Assembly: GCF_009601165.1 (NCBI RefSeq)
Contig: NZ_WIRE01000001.1
Location: 992,001-1,056,000, forward strand
From: Alcanivorax sediminis
GTDB taxonomy: Bacteria; Pseudomonadota; Gammaproteobacteria; Pseudomonadales; Alcanivoracaceae
DNA: 64,000 bases
Direction: 5' to 3'
A program made the translations under genes and the position numbers. Positions 1-8,509 of this stretch are shown here, in pieces; within the stretch, counting starts at the first letter, position 1, and every line of letters begins with the position of its first letter. The notes under the pieces are model-generated. The model did not search any database. It was not told where the DNA came from and saw nothing but the letters and a program-made list of their open reading frames with translations.

Positions 1-1
1 G

Positions 2-598
2 CTGCATATTGCCATGGAATCCTTTCGAGCTGATGTGATTCACCGTCATGTGGAGATGGCCGTGGCTGAGGCTCTGCAGCCGGGGGATCTGGAGACGTTG
101 CAACTGTGGTATGGCTCGCCATTGGGTAAAAAAATTACCGAACTTGAACTGCTGTCGCAGCAAGCGGACAGCCTGCCAGCCATGAAGGCGGCGGCGGAGA
201 GCCTGATGGCAGATCGTGAGCGTATCGCGGCGGCGGCCAGGCTGGATGATTTGACCGGGGCATCGGCTCTGGCGGTAACATTGCAGCAGCGCGCGTTGCT
301 GGCTAATCATATGGCCGAATCCATTGCCGCTGATCCAGGGGCGCCGATCGATACCGCCGCACTGGATGCGCAGTTGCAACAGCGCCGCGAGCCTATTGAG
401 CAGCTCATGCGGCAACAGACACTGCTATCCTTGGCTTTTACGTATCGCGAACTACCGGTGGACAGACTCGGCAGTTATGAAAGCTTCCTTTCCACCTCTG
501 CTTCACAGCGTTACCAGCAGGGAGTGAAGGCCGGATTGTTGGCCGGGGTGGAGGCAACGTTAGGAGACTGGGAGGCGGGGTTGCGGGAGTATTATTAG
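2..598 (+). CDS. DUF2059 domain protein (5' end outside window)
   Basis: The reading frame is open from the first bases of the window, so this is the C-terminal part of a gene starting upstream; the ATG at 14 is probably internal. The motif LETLQLWYGSPLGKKI resembles the hallmark of DUF2059 proteins (a run of helices with a 'FY..P.GqK' core), which are small secreted or periplasmic proteins of unknown role. The rest is helical and rich in Ala, Leu and Gln. Its TAG stop overlaps the first unit of a heptamer array, so the repeat begins inside the gene end. The family call rests on one motif; the signal peptide cannot be checked. Confidence 0.6.
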   Translation: MHIAMESFRADVIHRHVEMAVAEALQPGDLETLQLWYGSPLGKKITELELLSQQADSLPAMKAAAESLMADRERIAAAARLDDLTGASALAVTLQQRALLANHMAESIAADPGAPIDTAALDAQLQQRREPIEQLMRQQTLLSLAFTYRELPVDRLGSYESFLSTSASQRYQQGVKAGLLAGVEATLGDWEAGLREYY

Positions 599-708
599 CT
601 ACGAGCTACGAGCTACGAGCTACGAGCTACGAGCTACGAGCTACAAGCTACAAGCTACAAGCTACAAGCTACAAGCTACAAGCTACAAGCTACAAGCTAC
701 AAGCTACG
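597..708. repeat. Heptamer tandem array, 6x AGCTACG then 9x AGCTACA
   Basis: Sixteen perfect 7-bp units run without interruption: six AGCTACG, nine AGCTACA and one final AGCTACG. The first unit overlaps the stop codon of the upstream gene. The clean switch between two unit variants suggests growth by duplication of neighbouring units. The same heptamer forms inverted arms at 9376-9532 and a short stub at 45735-45745. Confidence 0.95.
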
Positions 709-730
709 TTTGATTGGAAGGGAGCCACCT

Positions 731-1035
731 AAATAGTTCCCCGGTTTTTGGTTAATAGAAATACCTCCCAAATCGTGAAGTTCGGCGACAGGCAGGATCT
801 GATGCCCCTGCAGGAACGTAGCGCAGCGGAGTAACGCGCGCAGTGCGGCTCGAAGGGTGAGCGAAGCGAATAACTCTTGCATGGCGATCCTCGTCTCAGC
901 GAGGTAAGGATTCCAGAAGCGCCGTTCGAATGGTGTGAGATTCAACTGTTTGAACGAAGGGCTTTTCGATGGGATGGCCCTTGTAGAATGACCCGCCTTA
1001 TTCGGCCAACAAGTTGGCTCTCCCACAAACACCAA
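731..1035. repeat. Long dispersed intergenic repeat, copy 1
   Basis: This stretch is shared with 45771-46012. Both copies begin AAATAGTTCC, run through a closely similar 140-bp block with GGAACGTAGCGCAGCGGAGT and GAAGGGTGAGCGAAGCGAAT, diverge, and share an end block with TTCGGCCAACAAGTTGGCT (palindromic). Both are preceded by AGCTACGAG-type heptamers. Copy 1 carries an extra insert containing a REP-like module (876-921). The small open frames in it are the same repeat translated and are not genes. No transposase is present. It may be a non-autonomous element. Confidence 0.8.
876..921. repeat. REP-like module
   Basis: The stretch with TTGCATGGCGATCCTCGTC and AGCGAGGTAAGGATTCCAGA matches modules at 1051-1106, 5848-5892 and, inverted, 5988-6033. 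It resembles Pseudomonas-type REPs, which read GTAGGAGC.. followed by GCGATCC. Confidence 0.7.
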
Positions 1036-1050
1036 AGCGCTAAGGTGGCT

Positions 1051-1106
1051 CTGTAGGAGCTATGCTTGCATGGCGATCCTCGTCTCAGCGAGGCAAGTAT
1101 TCCAGA
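1051..1106. repeat. REP-like module
   Basis: Begins CTGTAGGAGC and continues to GCGATCCTCG and GCGAGGCAAGTATTCCAGA. It is the same family as 876-921 and the 5848-6033 pair. The rest of the gap up to 1318 holds degenerate heptamers (CACGCAA/CAAGCAA near 1240, GCATCAG twice near 1298) and nothing that looks coding. Confidence 0.7.
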
Positions 1107-1318
1107 GCGCACATAAACACAGCCCGCATGGGCCTCCGGAGAATGACCAAGCCTCATTCGGTTAAAAAGTCAGCTTCTTTCCTCCCTGTCGCTCGGATTG
1201 CCTGCTGGCTGGCTCCCACAAAGAGACGCAATACGCTTCACGCAACAAGCAACACGCCTGCTTTGCAAACGGGTAATGTTTGCCGATGCCAAAGAGGCGC
1301 ATCAGGCATCAGGCCCAA

Positions 1319-2032
1319 TCACCCGCCCCGTTTCTTTCCTGATTTTTCCAGCACCATCAGGGTGTCCACGTAGGTCACGAAATGGTCCAGGTAGGCGGGG
1401 GAGAGATCTTTCAGTGCGGTGATGGCGCGGGTGACCAGTCGGTGGGAGTTGAGCGGGCCTGCGTCGCTGGGGGTCTGGGTGAGAGCGTCTTCGATGCGGC
1501 GGCGTTTGCGCTGTTGCTGCTGGCCGGCACGCACGCGGCTCAGGGCTTTCAGCTCACGGGGGCCATCATTGACGGGTTGCGGCGCGCTGTCTGCTGCGTC
1601 GAAAAGTGTGCCTTCCTGTTCCTGCAACATGGCCCGCAGTGGATCACGCTGCTCCGGCTCTACGGTGCTGCTGTCACTCTGTCTGAGCAGGGTGAGTACG
1701 TCCGCCAGTGGGGAGGCGGATGGCGCAGGTGCCAGCTGGCGTAGCAATGCCTTGAACGCGTGTTGTTCGTACAGCGGCGTCAATTCCGGCTGTTGTTGCG
1801 GGTCCCACTGTTGTTCCACCACCTGCTGGCTCTCGTTCAGCCGCTGCTCCAGCCGTGCAATCGTATCGCCAAGCCGGCTCAAGGTGCGGGGGCTGGTGTT
1901 GCGCAACTGTGCCAGACGTTCACTCTGGCGCTGCAGGAAGCGGAAGGCCACCGGGTCAAAGTGTTCTGCCCCCTGCGCCTGCAGAGTGTTGATGCGCGCC
2001 ACCAGGGCGTCGAGGGACATCGCCTCAGCCAT
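1319..2032 (-). CDS. DUF2894 domain protein, last gene of stator-like operon
   Basis: A 237-residue soluble protein with no signal peptide or membrane segment. It is rich in Gln, Arg and Leu, with helical, probably coiled-coil N-terminal heptads and a basic stretch (QQQQRKRRRIE) near residues 172-182. It matches my memory of DUF2894, a family found almost only beside DUF802 and OmpA-like genes. It overlaps the OmpA-like gene by 8 bp, so the two are translationally coupled. Its role is unknown; a cytoplasmic partner or regulator of the membrane complex is my inference. Confidence 0.75.
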   Translation of the reverse strand: MAEAMSLDALVARINTLQAQGAEHFDPVAFRFLQRQSERLAQLRNTSPRTLSRLGDTIARLEQRLNESQQVVEQQWDPQQQPELTPLYEQHAFKALLRQLAPAPSASPLADVLTLLRQSDSSTVEPEQRDPLRAMLQEQEGTLFDAADSAPQPVNDGPRELKALSRVRAGQQQQRKRRRIEDALTQTPSDAGPLNSHRLVTRAITALKDLSPAYLDHFVTYVDTLMVLEKSGKKRGG

Positions 2033-2672
2033 TGTCGCCCTCCGCCGCCGGCCCGGTGTGGCGACGGGGCACGGTGGTCAGTTCCACCCGGCGGTTCTTG
2101 GCGCGGGCTGCATTGTCGTCGTTGGGGACCACGGGCTGGTGGGGACCAAAGGCGGCGGCGAACACCTGATCATCCGGCATGCCCTGATCAATCAGGGTGC
2201 GGGTGACGGTGAGGGCGCGCTGGGCGGACAGGCCCCAGTTATCCTCGTAGCGGCTGTTGCCTCGCTGAATTGGCAGATCATCGGTGAAGCCGCTGACCAT
2301 GAGCATTTCATCATGCTGGTCGAGATACAGCTGGAGCGGTTTGACCAGATCCTTGAGCAGGGTTTCACCTTCCGGCTGCAGCTGGTCGGAGTTGATCTGG
2401 AACAGCACGCTGCCGCTGATGCCAATGCGGCCATCGCGGAACGTGACTCGGCCGCTGGCCAGCGGGTCGGCCAGCGCCTGCTCCAGTGCCATGCGGCGTT
2501 GTTCTTCGGCAAGGCGCTTTTCTTTTTCCTGTTCCAGGGACTGGCTCAACTCCAGCTGGATGCCGATGACCCACACCAGCACCAGCACCAGAATGCCCAC
2601 CAGCGCGGCCATCAGGTCGGAAAAGATAGCCCAGACGGGGGAGGCCTGGGCGTCGTCGTGGAGCTCTTCCAT
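2025..2672 (-). CDS. MotB/OmpA-like peptidoglycan-binding stator subunit
   Basis: A 215-residue protein with one N-terminal membrane helix (about residues 13-37), a charged coiled linker and a C-terminal OmpA domain. The domain shows SGFTDD, NWGLSAQRA and the terminal NRRVEL peptidoglycan-binding signature. An aspartate (D19, in FSDLMAALVG) lies at the head of the membrane helix, where MotB, TolR, ExbD and ZorB carry the ion-binding Asp. It overlaps DUF802 by one base and DUF2894 by 8 bp. The layout predicts a B-subunit of an H+ or Na+ driven complex anchored to the cell wall, with the DUF802 protein as A-subunit. What it drives is unknown. Confidence 0.85.
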   Translation of the reverse strand: MEELHDDAQASPVWAIFSDLMAALVGILVLVLVWVIGIQLELSQSLEQEKEKRLAEEQRRMALEQALADPLASGRVTFRDGRIGISGSVLFQINSDQLQPEGETLLKDLVKPLQLYLDQHDEMLMVSGFTDDLPIQRGNSRYEDNWGLSAQRALTVTRTLIDQGMPDDQVFAAAFGPHQPVVPNDDNAARAKNRRVELTTVPRRHTGPAAEGDNG

Positions 2673-4885
2673 CAGCTGGCCTCGGCGGCGGACAGGTTAC
2701 CCAGTGCGTCGATCACGTCTTTCTGGGAGGACATGCTCAGCTCGATGACTTCGCGGGCCTGCTCCACGTAGTAGGCCAGTTGCTCATCAGCGCGGATGGC
2801 GGATTTGTCCAGCGCCGCTTCCACCTTCTGCAGGTTATCCAGCAGCTTGTCGTTGCTGTCGCTGAACATCTGCACCGCGGCGGCGAAGGCATCGCTGAGG
2901 CTGGCCACTTCGGCGGCGCTGCCGGTGACATCGCCGGCCACTTCATTGAGTCGCTCGCTCTGTTCGCTGACCTGCCGGGTGAAGGTGTCGCCCACCTGAC
3001 TGAGGGTGTCGCTGGCACGGGTGATCAGGGTTTCGATGGCCTCGCGCTGGGCGGTGGCGGCGTCGCGCTGGTTGCTGAGCAGCTGGTCCAGCTCTTCGGT
3101 GATGCGCTGACGCTCTTCCAGCAGTTCATTGTCACGCTCGCTGCTGCGGGTCATTTCCTCGCGCAGGCGGGTAATCACTTCCGCAGCCACTTTCGGGGTT
3201 TCCGATGCGGTTTCGATCAGGCGGGTCATGGGCTCTTCCAGAGCCGTACCCAGACGGCTCAGGTGCTCGCTGACGGTACCTTCCAGGGCAGCAAGACGTT
3301 CACTGGCAGCGGCACCGCGCTCGGCTTCGGCATCGCGCAGGGCGGCCAGCTCTTCGCGAATCCCGGTCACCAGCTGATCAAGGCCGTGGCGCTGGCCATC
3401 CAGAAGGGTGGCGGCGCTGCTCTGGAATTGCTGGTTGTGGGCGGTGAACGTGTCGCGCAGTTCCTGCACCAGCTCGGCGCTGCTTTGTTGCTGTTGTGCG
3501 CTGTGTTGCTGCCACTGTTCGCCAGCTCGCTGGATGGCCTGGCTGAACTCGCCGGTGGCCTCATGGAGGCGGCTGTGTTGCTGCTCGGCCAGCGCCTGTT
3601 GGGCGTCACGGGCTGCTTGCAGCTGCTCGGCGTGTAGAGCCTGTTGTTCTGCCAGTTGCTCCTGCCAATGCTGCTGGCTGGTACGGCTGGCCTGTTCGAA
3701 TTGTTCGGCCACGGCCTGTAACTGTTGGCGGCTGGTATCAGCCAGGCCTTGCTGGCTGTCGCGCAGCTGCTGCAACAGGCTGTCGCTATTGTCACGGAAG
3801 CGGTCGTGGTGCTCGGCCAGTGAGGTGCTGATATCGCTGACCAGCCGGGCGCTGGTCTGCTGGTGGGTATCCAGCCCTTGCTGCCAGTGTTGGGCGGCGG
3901 CTTCGGTGGTGGCGCGGAATTCTTTGGTCAGCTCGCTGAGCTGCTTTTCGGTGAGCTCCGCCAGGCGCGCATGGGTGCCTTCCACCTGCTGGTTGAGGGT
4001 GGCGAGGGAGCTTTCCATCAGCGGCTGGATGTTCTCCACCGCCAGACGGCTGCTGTCGGCCAGGGTGTCCTTGAGGGACTGGCTCACGTCGCTGGCCAGC
4101 TGGCGGTATTGGCTGTTCACGGCTTCATGGAACTGCTGCTGGTTGCCCGTGAGGCTGTCGCGCAGCTCGCTGCCCAGGCCTTCCATGCGCGTGGCAACGG
4201 CCTGCAGGGCGTCCACCAGGGCCGGGAAGGTTTCACTTTGCTGATGCAGTGCCTGGTAAGCCGCTTCGCGCTGATGGTCCAGGGAAAAGGCGTGCAGGGT
4301 GGTGTCGCTGAGCGTATCCAGCTTGCGCGAGATCAGCATGCGGTCGCGGCGGCAGAGCGTGGCGGTGAGCCCGAGCATGGCGGAGGCGGCGACCCCGGCG
4401 ATGGAGGTGCCGAAAGCCAGGCTGAGGCCGGCAATGGGGGCCGAGAGCGCGCTGCGGATGGCCGTCAGTTCGCTGCTGCCGTCCAGGGCGGTGGCCGCAC
4501 CTTGCAGGGTCACGATCATGCCCACAAAGGTACCAAGCAGGCCGAGCATCACCAGCAGGCCGGTGAGATAAGGGGTCAGCACCGGGCCGGGGAGTGGTGC
4601 CGGGTGGCCGTCGATGCGCCGCTGCACGCTGTGGCGCAGGGGGATCGGCAGGCTTTGCAGCCAGTGGCGCAGGCTTTCGCGGCTGTCGGGGAGGTCGTCC
4701 AGGCGATCATCCAGCGCGGCGGTATTGCGGCGGAAGCGCAGCAGTTCGGCAAAGCCCATGGCATAGACCGCCGCGATGATGGCGGTGACGGTGAAGGCCA
4801 CGGGTTGGCTGATAAAGGTGACGGCGATCCACAGTACAGCGATGGCGCCAATCACAAAGGGCGCGGCAAATAGATAGCGTTTCAT
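2672..4885 (-). CDS. DUF802 protein: MotA/ExbB-like membrane core with long coiled-coil tail
   Basis: A 737-residue protein. Four hydrophobic segments are visible (about residues 4-26, 28-48, 105-128 and 148-174). The third contains GLLGTFVGMIVTL and the fourth a small-residue helix, the signature pair of the MotA/TolQ/ExbB fold. Residues about 200-720 form a long Gln/Glu/Ala-rich coiled coil with many SQ and QQ steps. ZorA of the Zorya defence system has a similar plan (MotA-like core plus long cytoplasmic tail), but no Zorya effector genes lie here. The gene overlaps its upstream partner by ATGA and its downstream partner by one base. The function is unknown. Confidence 0.85.
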   Translation of the reverse strand: MKRYLFAAPFVIGAIAVLWIAVTFISQPVAFTVTAIIAAVYAMGFAELLRFRRNTAALDDRLDDLPDSRESLRHWLQSLPIPLRHSVQRRIDGHPAPLPGPVLTPYLTGLLVMLGLLGTFVGMIVTLQGAATALDGSSELTAIRSALSAPIAGLSLAFGTSIAGVAASAMLGLTATLCRRDRMLISRKLDTLSDTTLHAFSLDHQREAAYQALHQQSETFPALVDALQAVATRMEGLGSELRDSLTGNQQQFHEAVNSQYRQLASDVSQSLKDTLADSSRLAVENIQPLMESSLATLNQQVEGTHARLAELTEKQLSELTKEFRATTEAAAQHWQQGLDTHQQTSARLVSDISTSLAEHHDRFRDNSDSLLQQLRDSQQGLADTSRQQLQAVAEQFEQASRTSQQHWQEQLAEQQALHAEQLQAARDAQQALAEQQHSRLHEATGEFSQAIQRAGEQWQQHSAQQQQSSAELVQELRDTFTAHNQQFQSSAATLLDGQRHGLDQLVTGIREELAALRDAEAERGAAASERLAALEGTVSEHLSRLGTALEEPMTRLIETASETPKVAAEVITRLREEMTRSSERDNELLEERQRITEELDQLLSNQRDAATAQREAIETLITRASDTLSQVGDTFTRQVSEQSERLNEVAGDVTGSAAEVASLSDAFAAAVQMFSDSNDKLLDNLQKVEAALDKSAIRADEQLAYYVEQAREVIELSMSSQKDVIDALGNLSAAEAS

Positions 4886-5694
4886 GGAGTGGTGCTTACC
4901 TCATTGGTGTCATGCGCGTCGGCGGGGGAAGACTCGGTTGCTTCCCGGGCCGCGGCGAGCAGGCCAAGAACCGGTTCCTGTCGGGCATCCAGTTCGGCCA
5001 GTAACAGCATTTTCAGTTCCCGCCGGAACTGGGTGAGCCAGCCCTGGGGGCTGAGCCAGTCGGCGGGGGTATGGAAAGGGTCGCGTTGCTGCCAGAGCAG
5101 GCGGTAGCGTTGTTCCAGAAAACCGGGCAGGGCGGCAAAGCCCTGGCGGGCATAGCTGGCGAGACCGCTTTCAAACACCGCATCCAGCTCGGCCAGGTGG
5201 GCCAGCGGTGCGCTGTGCCCGGCCAGCAGACGTCGGCAGCGCAGGCGCAGGTTGCTCAGGCCGGCGATCATCTGCCGCTGGTGTGCCTGGTAGAAGCGGT
5301 CATAAGCGCCAAAGCTGGGGCGCTTGTCGGCCTCGGCATCGTCGCGCAGGGGCGGCATGGCGATGATCGAGGCGGCTTTTTCGCCGGTAAAGCTGCGGCC
5401 CAGGTAGTCGAGCAGGGCGCGGCGGGTTTTCAGCAGGTCATCCTGCAGCAGCTGCGGCATTGCGTCCGAGGCGCTGAAGGGCCCCTTGGGCGTGTGCCGG
5501 GTGGCGCCATCCAGTGCGATGGCGTCAGACAGGTCAAACAGGCGCCCGAGGCGCTCGGCAAAATCGCCGTGGCTGGCACGGGCGGCCTTGCTGTCCAGGC
5601 TGCTCAGCAGCTGCACCAAGCGGCTGCCGGGGAGACCGGATTGTGTGCGCGTTTGCGTCCTGTGCATGGGGGCGGCTGTCCATTGGTGTCGCAT
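4882..5694 (-). CDS. DUF3348 domain protein, first gene of stator-like operon
   Basis: A soluble, helical, Arg/Leu-rich protein of about 270 residues, matching DUF3348, a family of unknown function that travels with DUF802 and DUF2894. No signal peptide or membrane segment is seen. The open frame extends to a GTG at 5703; ATGs lie at 5694 and 5667 and none has a strong ribosome site, so the start is uncertain. It ends in an ATGA overlap with the DUF802 gene, making it the promoter-proximal gene of the four. The 5680-5702 region carries a short direct repeat (CATTGGTGTC twice). Confidence 0.75.
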   Translation of the reverse strand: MRHQWTAAPMHRTQTRTQSGLPGSRLVQLLSSLDSKAARASHGDFAERLGRLFDLSDAIALDGATRHTPKGPFSASDAMPQLLQDDLLKTRRALLDYLGRSFTGEKAASIIAMPPLRDDAEADKRPSFGAYDRFYQAHQRQMIAGLSNLRLRCRRLLAGHSAPLAHLAELDAVFESGLASYARQGFAALPGFLEQRYRLLWQQRDPFHTPADWLSPQGWLTQFRRELKMLLLAELDARQEPVLGLLAAAREATESSPADAHDTNEVSTTP

Positions 5695-5847
5695 TGGTGT
5701 CACGTTGCCAGACGGGGAGTCCCGCGCGGCGAGCCGAACATTCTAATCGGGAAAGGGGTGGGATGATAATGCGTCTGTCGGTTGGGGGATATGGGGCGGA
5801 TTTCTGGAATTGGGCGGCAGGGTCAGCCGCCAGGGGGGGGGGCGTTT

Positions 5848-6033
5848 GCTGTAGGAGCTTGCCTGCAAGCGATCCGAGCCTGGGCGAGGTAATCAGTTTC
5901 GAGTTACGAGAAGCGAGTTTCGAAAGGCAAAACCGAAAGCATAGAGTTAGGTTTGGTTTTGATCTTCGAGATGCGTTTCTGGAATCCTTACCTCGCTTGG
6001 GCTCGGATCGCGAGCAGGCTCGCTCCTACAGCG
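5848..6033. repeat. Composite palindromic element: inverted REP modules around a heptamer element
   Basis: Two modules of about 46 bp (GTAGGAGC..., ..GCGATCCGAGCC..GGCGAGGTA) lie inverted at 5848-5892 and 5988-6033. Between them is a degenerate copy of the CGAAACT-type element in reverse orientation compared with all others: read on the minus strand, it shows GATCAAAACC, then GGTTTTGCCTTTCGAAACTCG. The whole 186 bp is a nested palindrome of MITE-like size. A run of ten G residues sits just outside at 5833-5842. The 5695-6133 gap holds no gene that I can support. Confidence 0.75.
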
Positions 6034-6056
6034 GGGTATAGCGAGTGTTTTTCGAT

Positions 6057-6095
6057 GCAAAAAGGCTCTCCCGGTTTTTCCGGGCGGGCCTTTTT
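6057..6095. terminator. Bidirectional intrinsic terminator
   Basis: A stem-loop with AAAAAGGC and GCCTTTTT ends, an inner CCCGG/CCGGG pair and T runs on both strands, 39 bp past the stop of the phospholipase D gene. It can end transcription of that minus-strand gene. Confidence 0.75.
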
Positions 6096-6133
6096 GTATC
6101 AAGCGTCAGGCATGTTGCGTGAAGCGTCTCTTG

Positions 6134-7693
6134 TCATATCTGACTATCGATGGGAAGCCAGGACAGTAGCCAGGTCTTGAAGCGTGCCCAGGCGGAGGTC
6201 TCCGGGTCATGGGTCTCGCTGAGCTGGCCTTGAGCGGTGTCGGCGGTCCAGAGCAGGTCGTTGTCGTCATCCAGTTGTACACGCCAGGCGGAATCGCCGG
6301 CCACCCAGAGATCGAACAGGTCACTGAGTTGCTGGTTGATGGCGGGGCTGTCGATGACGAGGGCAATTTCTGTGTTTTGCAAAATGGAGCGGGCATCCAG
6401 GTTTACGGAGCCGACCACGGATAAACGATCATCGATCACCATGGTTTTGGCGTGCAGACTGGCCATGGATTTGCCCTTGAACCAGTGCATGCGTTTCTGC
6501 TGTCCGGCGGTGGAGCGCAGCTCCCATAGCTCCACTCCTCCCCGCAACAAGGGTTTGCGGTAATCCATGTACCCACTGTGGACGATAGCCACGTCAGTAG
6601 TGCTTAGCGAATTGGTCAGAATCTGGACCTGGATGCCATCCGCTTCCAGTGCAGTAAACAATGCCACGCCATTGTCACCGGGAACGAAATAGGCGGAGCT
6701 GATTTTCAGCCGCGTGCGTGCAGCTTCCAGTATCGGTTTCAGATCCGCCCCGAGATAGAAAGAGGGGGGGAGGTCACGGTGTTCGAGCACTTTTTTCGGG
6801 GTATCGACCAGCAGGGAGGCGTGCCCCCATAGCAAGGGGATATTTCCGTTGAGCAGTCCTGTGCCAAGAGTGCTGGTACGAAGGGCATGGGCAAACTCCG
6901 ATTCCTGTTGTTCTATCAGGAATTCGTTGAGTGTCTGGCGCAGCATATCCAGGTCCATTTCCGCTTCACCGGCATTAAGTAGCAGATTCACCGGCACGCT
7001 GGCCGGGTAGGACCAGTACTCATCGAAACTGTCACTGGCCATGGGCACGATGGGGCCGGCGGCAAAGATATCGATATCCTGGAAGTCCACATTGGTGCTG
7101 GAGAAGTAGGCATCGCCCAGGTTTCGTCCGCCAGTAATGATGGCGGTGCCATCGGCCACCAGTAGCTTGTTGTGCATGCGGTGATTGCTGCGGGCGTAGT
7201 TGGTGAGGATCTGCCAGTTGCGGCTCAGCCCCCTGCGAGACGCCACCGGGTTGAAGATACGGATTTCGATATTGGGGTGTTGATCCAGCGTGGCGACCAG
7301 TGGATTGTCGACCCGGGTACCAAGATCATCCACCAGCACTCTGACGCGCACACCGCGATCGGCGGCACTAAGCAGGCGGCTGATGATGATGCGGCCCGTG
7401 ACATCGTTGCTGAAAATATAATATTGCAGATCCAGGCTGGTGCTGGCGCTTTCAATCAGGGCGATACGGGCAAGGAAAGCGGATAAACCATCATGAAGCA
7501 GATAGAAGCCACTCTGCCCTTCCTGGCTGGCGGTAAGCTGGGAAACGCTGCCAGCCAGCAGTGAATCCTGCGGCGCCACGAGTGTGTGGGTTTGCGTCCG
7601 CGCTTGCGGATCGTAGGGCGGGGCGCTCTGGCAGGCTGCTGACAGCAGAGAGATGAAAACCAGAAAGGTGAGGCGTCTTGAAAATGTAATCAT
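6134..7693 (-). CDS. Phospholipase D family lipoprotein (cardiolipin-synthase-like)
   Basis: Two HKD motifs are complete. In the numbering of the longer frame that starts at 7729 these are H186-x-K188-x4-D193 and H426-x-K428-x4-D433, each followed by the usual G.xN.D region (GGRNLGD and GSVNLDARS). The family transfers or hydrolyses phosphatidyl groups; this two-domain, lipobox-bearing form resembles ClsC/YmdC-type cardiolipin synthases. I chose the ATG at 7693 because it directly precedes a lipoprotein signal peptide ending LLSAAC. The protein is then about 519 residues, anchored by lipid in the envelope. It is a single gene with its own terminator. Substrate is not proven. Confidence 0.85.
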   Translation of the reverse strand: MITFSRRLTFLVFISLLSAACQSAPPYDPQARTQTHTLVAPQDSLLAGSVSQLTASQEGQSGFYLLHDGLSAFLARIALIESASTSLDLQYYIFSNDVTGRIIISRLLSAADRGVRVRVLVDDLGTRVDNPLVATLDQHPNIEIRIFNPVASRRGLSRNWQILTNYARSNHRMHNKLLVADGTAIITGGRNLGDAYFSSTNVDFQDIDIFAAGPIVPMASDSFDEYWSYPASVPVNLLLNAGEAEMDLDMLRQTLNEFLIEQQESEFAHALRTSTLGTGLLNGNIPLLWGHASLLVDTPKKVLEHRDLPPSFYLGADLKPILEAARTRLKISSAYFVPGDNGVALFTALEADGIQVQILTNSLSTTDVAIVHSGYMDYRKPLLRGGVELWELRSTAGQQKRMHWFKGKSMASLHAKTMVIDDRLSVVGSVNLDARSILQNTEIALVIDSPAINQQLSDLFDLWVAGDSAWRVQLDDDNDLLWTADTAQGQLSETHDPETSAWARFKTWLLSWLPIDSQI

Positions 7694-7907
7694 GGGTGCC
7701 TTGGCGTGGGGCAATAATGAGTTAATCAAACCTCAGCACGGACTGGATTACAATTCTGTTAGAAGGGATGTTTGACGGGTGAAAAATACCAGCGCCGTTA
7801 TTCGTTTGCCTGCTTGCCGTTACAGACCAGTATTGCGAGGCCCTTGGCAAGTAGAGGCAATGCCCCTGCAATCCATCGGTCAGGGGTTAATGTTTCAATA
7901 AGACCAT

Positions 7908-7948
7908 AAAAAAAGGTGGAAGCTCTCTTGTCAAAGCGACCACCTTTT
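7908..7948 (-). terminator. Intrinsic terminator
   Basis: Read on the minus strand, an AAAAGGTGG...CCACCTTTTTTT hairpin follows the stop of the coiled-coil gene at 7977. The rest of 7694-7976 shows no gene. Confidence 0.75.
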
Positions 7949-7976
7949 CCATTCTGTTTTTTGCGTCAGACGTTTT

Positions 7977-8288
7977 TCACTCTTCGCTGTTCTTGTCCAT
8001 GTTTCTGCGGGCAGTTTCCGCATCCTCGAGCGCGGCAAACTGTTCTGAAATCAGGGTGCCGATATCACTGTTGATACGGCGAATGGCGTCGTACACCATG
8101 CCGATTGTCTTGCGCTGCTTCTCCTTCAGAGACGCCGCCTGCTCTTCAAACAATCCGAGATTTTCCAGTGCATCAAACGGCAGGCTGGCTATATGCTGAT
8201 GTACGTCTTCCACGGTGGTGGCGCCGTCTTCGATAGCTTCCTGGATCATGTCCTTGAGCAATTCTGCCCGTTGTACGGCTTTTTTCAT
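7977..8288 (-). CDS. Small coiled-coil protein, unknown function
   Basis: A 103-residue, charged, helical protein with no signal peptide. The N-terminal half reads like a short helical bundle (EAIEDGATTVEDVHQHIA); the C-terminal half is a probable coiled coil ending in acidic residues. I do not recognise a family with certainty. It is divergent from another small acidic coiled-coil gene at 8510, with a 221-bp shared upstream region, and has its own terminator. A cytoplasmic structural or regulatory role is possible; no function is assigned. Confidence 0.6.
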   Translation of the reverse strand: MKKAVQRAELLKDMIQEAIEDGATTVEDVHQHIASLPFDALENLGLFEEQAASLKEKQRKTIGMVYDAIRRINSDIGTLISEQFAALEDAETARRNMDKNSEE

Positions 8289-8509
8289 GGTGGACCTGCT
8301 GATGTGCGTAATGAAAGTTTCTGACCGAGAATGTAGCGGAAAGTCGGTATTCCGACCATACGCGTAATTGTATAAGTTTGAATTGATGCATGACCGATTG
8401 TCGGACGGTTGCTGCCGTTACCGGCTGTAAATTTGACCCGGATAAACAAATGGCGGCAACCTGAGGCTGCTTTTATGAATGAATCCTGATCGGAACCCGG
8501 AGTGCGATT

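Noticed and set aside
697..1157. Overlapping small frames in the long dispersed repeat, also at 45696-46004
   Set aside because: They encode the repeat itself (FASLTLRAALRALL) and differ at both ends between copies.
1419..2771. 450-codon frame opposite the DUF2894/OmpA genes
   Set aside because: Antisense shadow of genes with clear domains; no family features.
1319..5694. Calling the stator-like operon a Zorya system
   Set aside because: No ZorC/ZorD or ZorE genes; neighbours DUF2894 and DUF3348 are different. Only the membrane pair is similar.
5514..6041. Plus-strand frame across the DUF3348 start and the 5.8-kb palindrome
   Set aside because: Composition follows the repeat; no domain; crosses the inverted modules.
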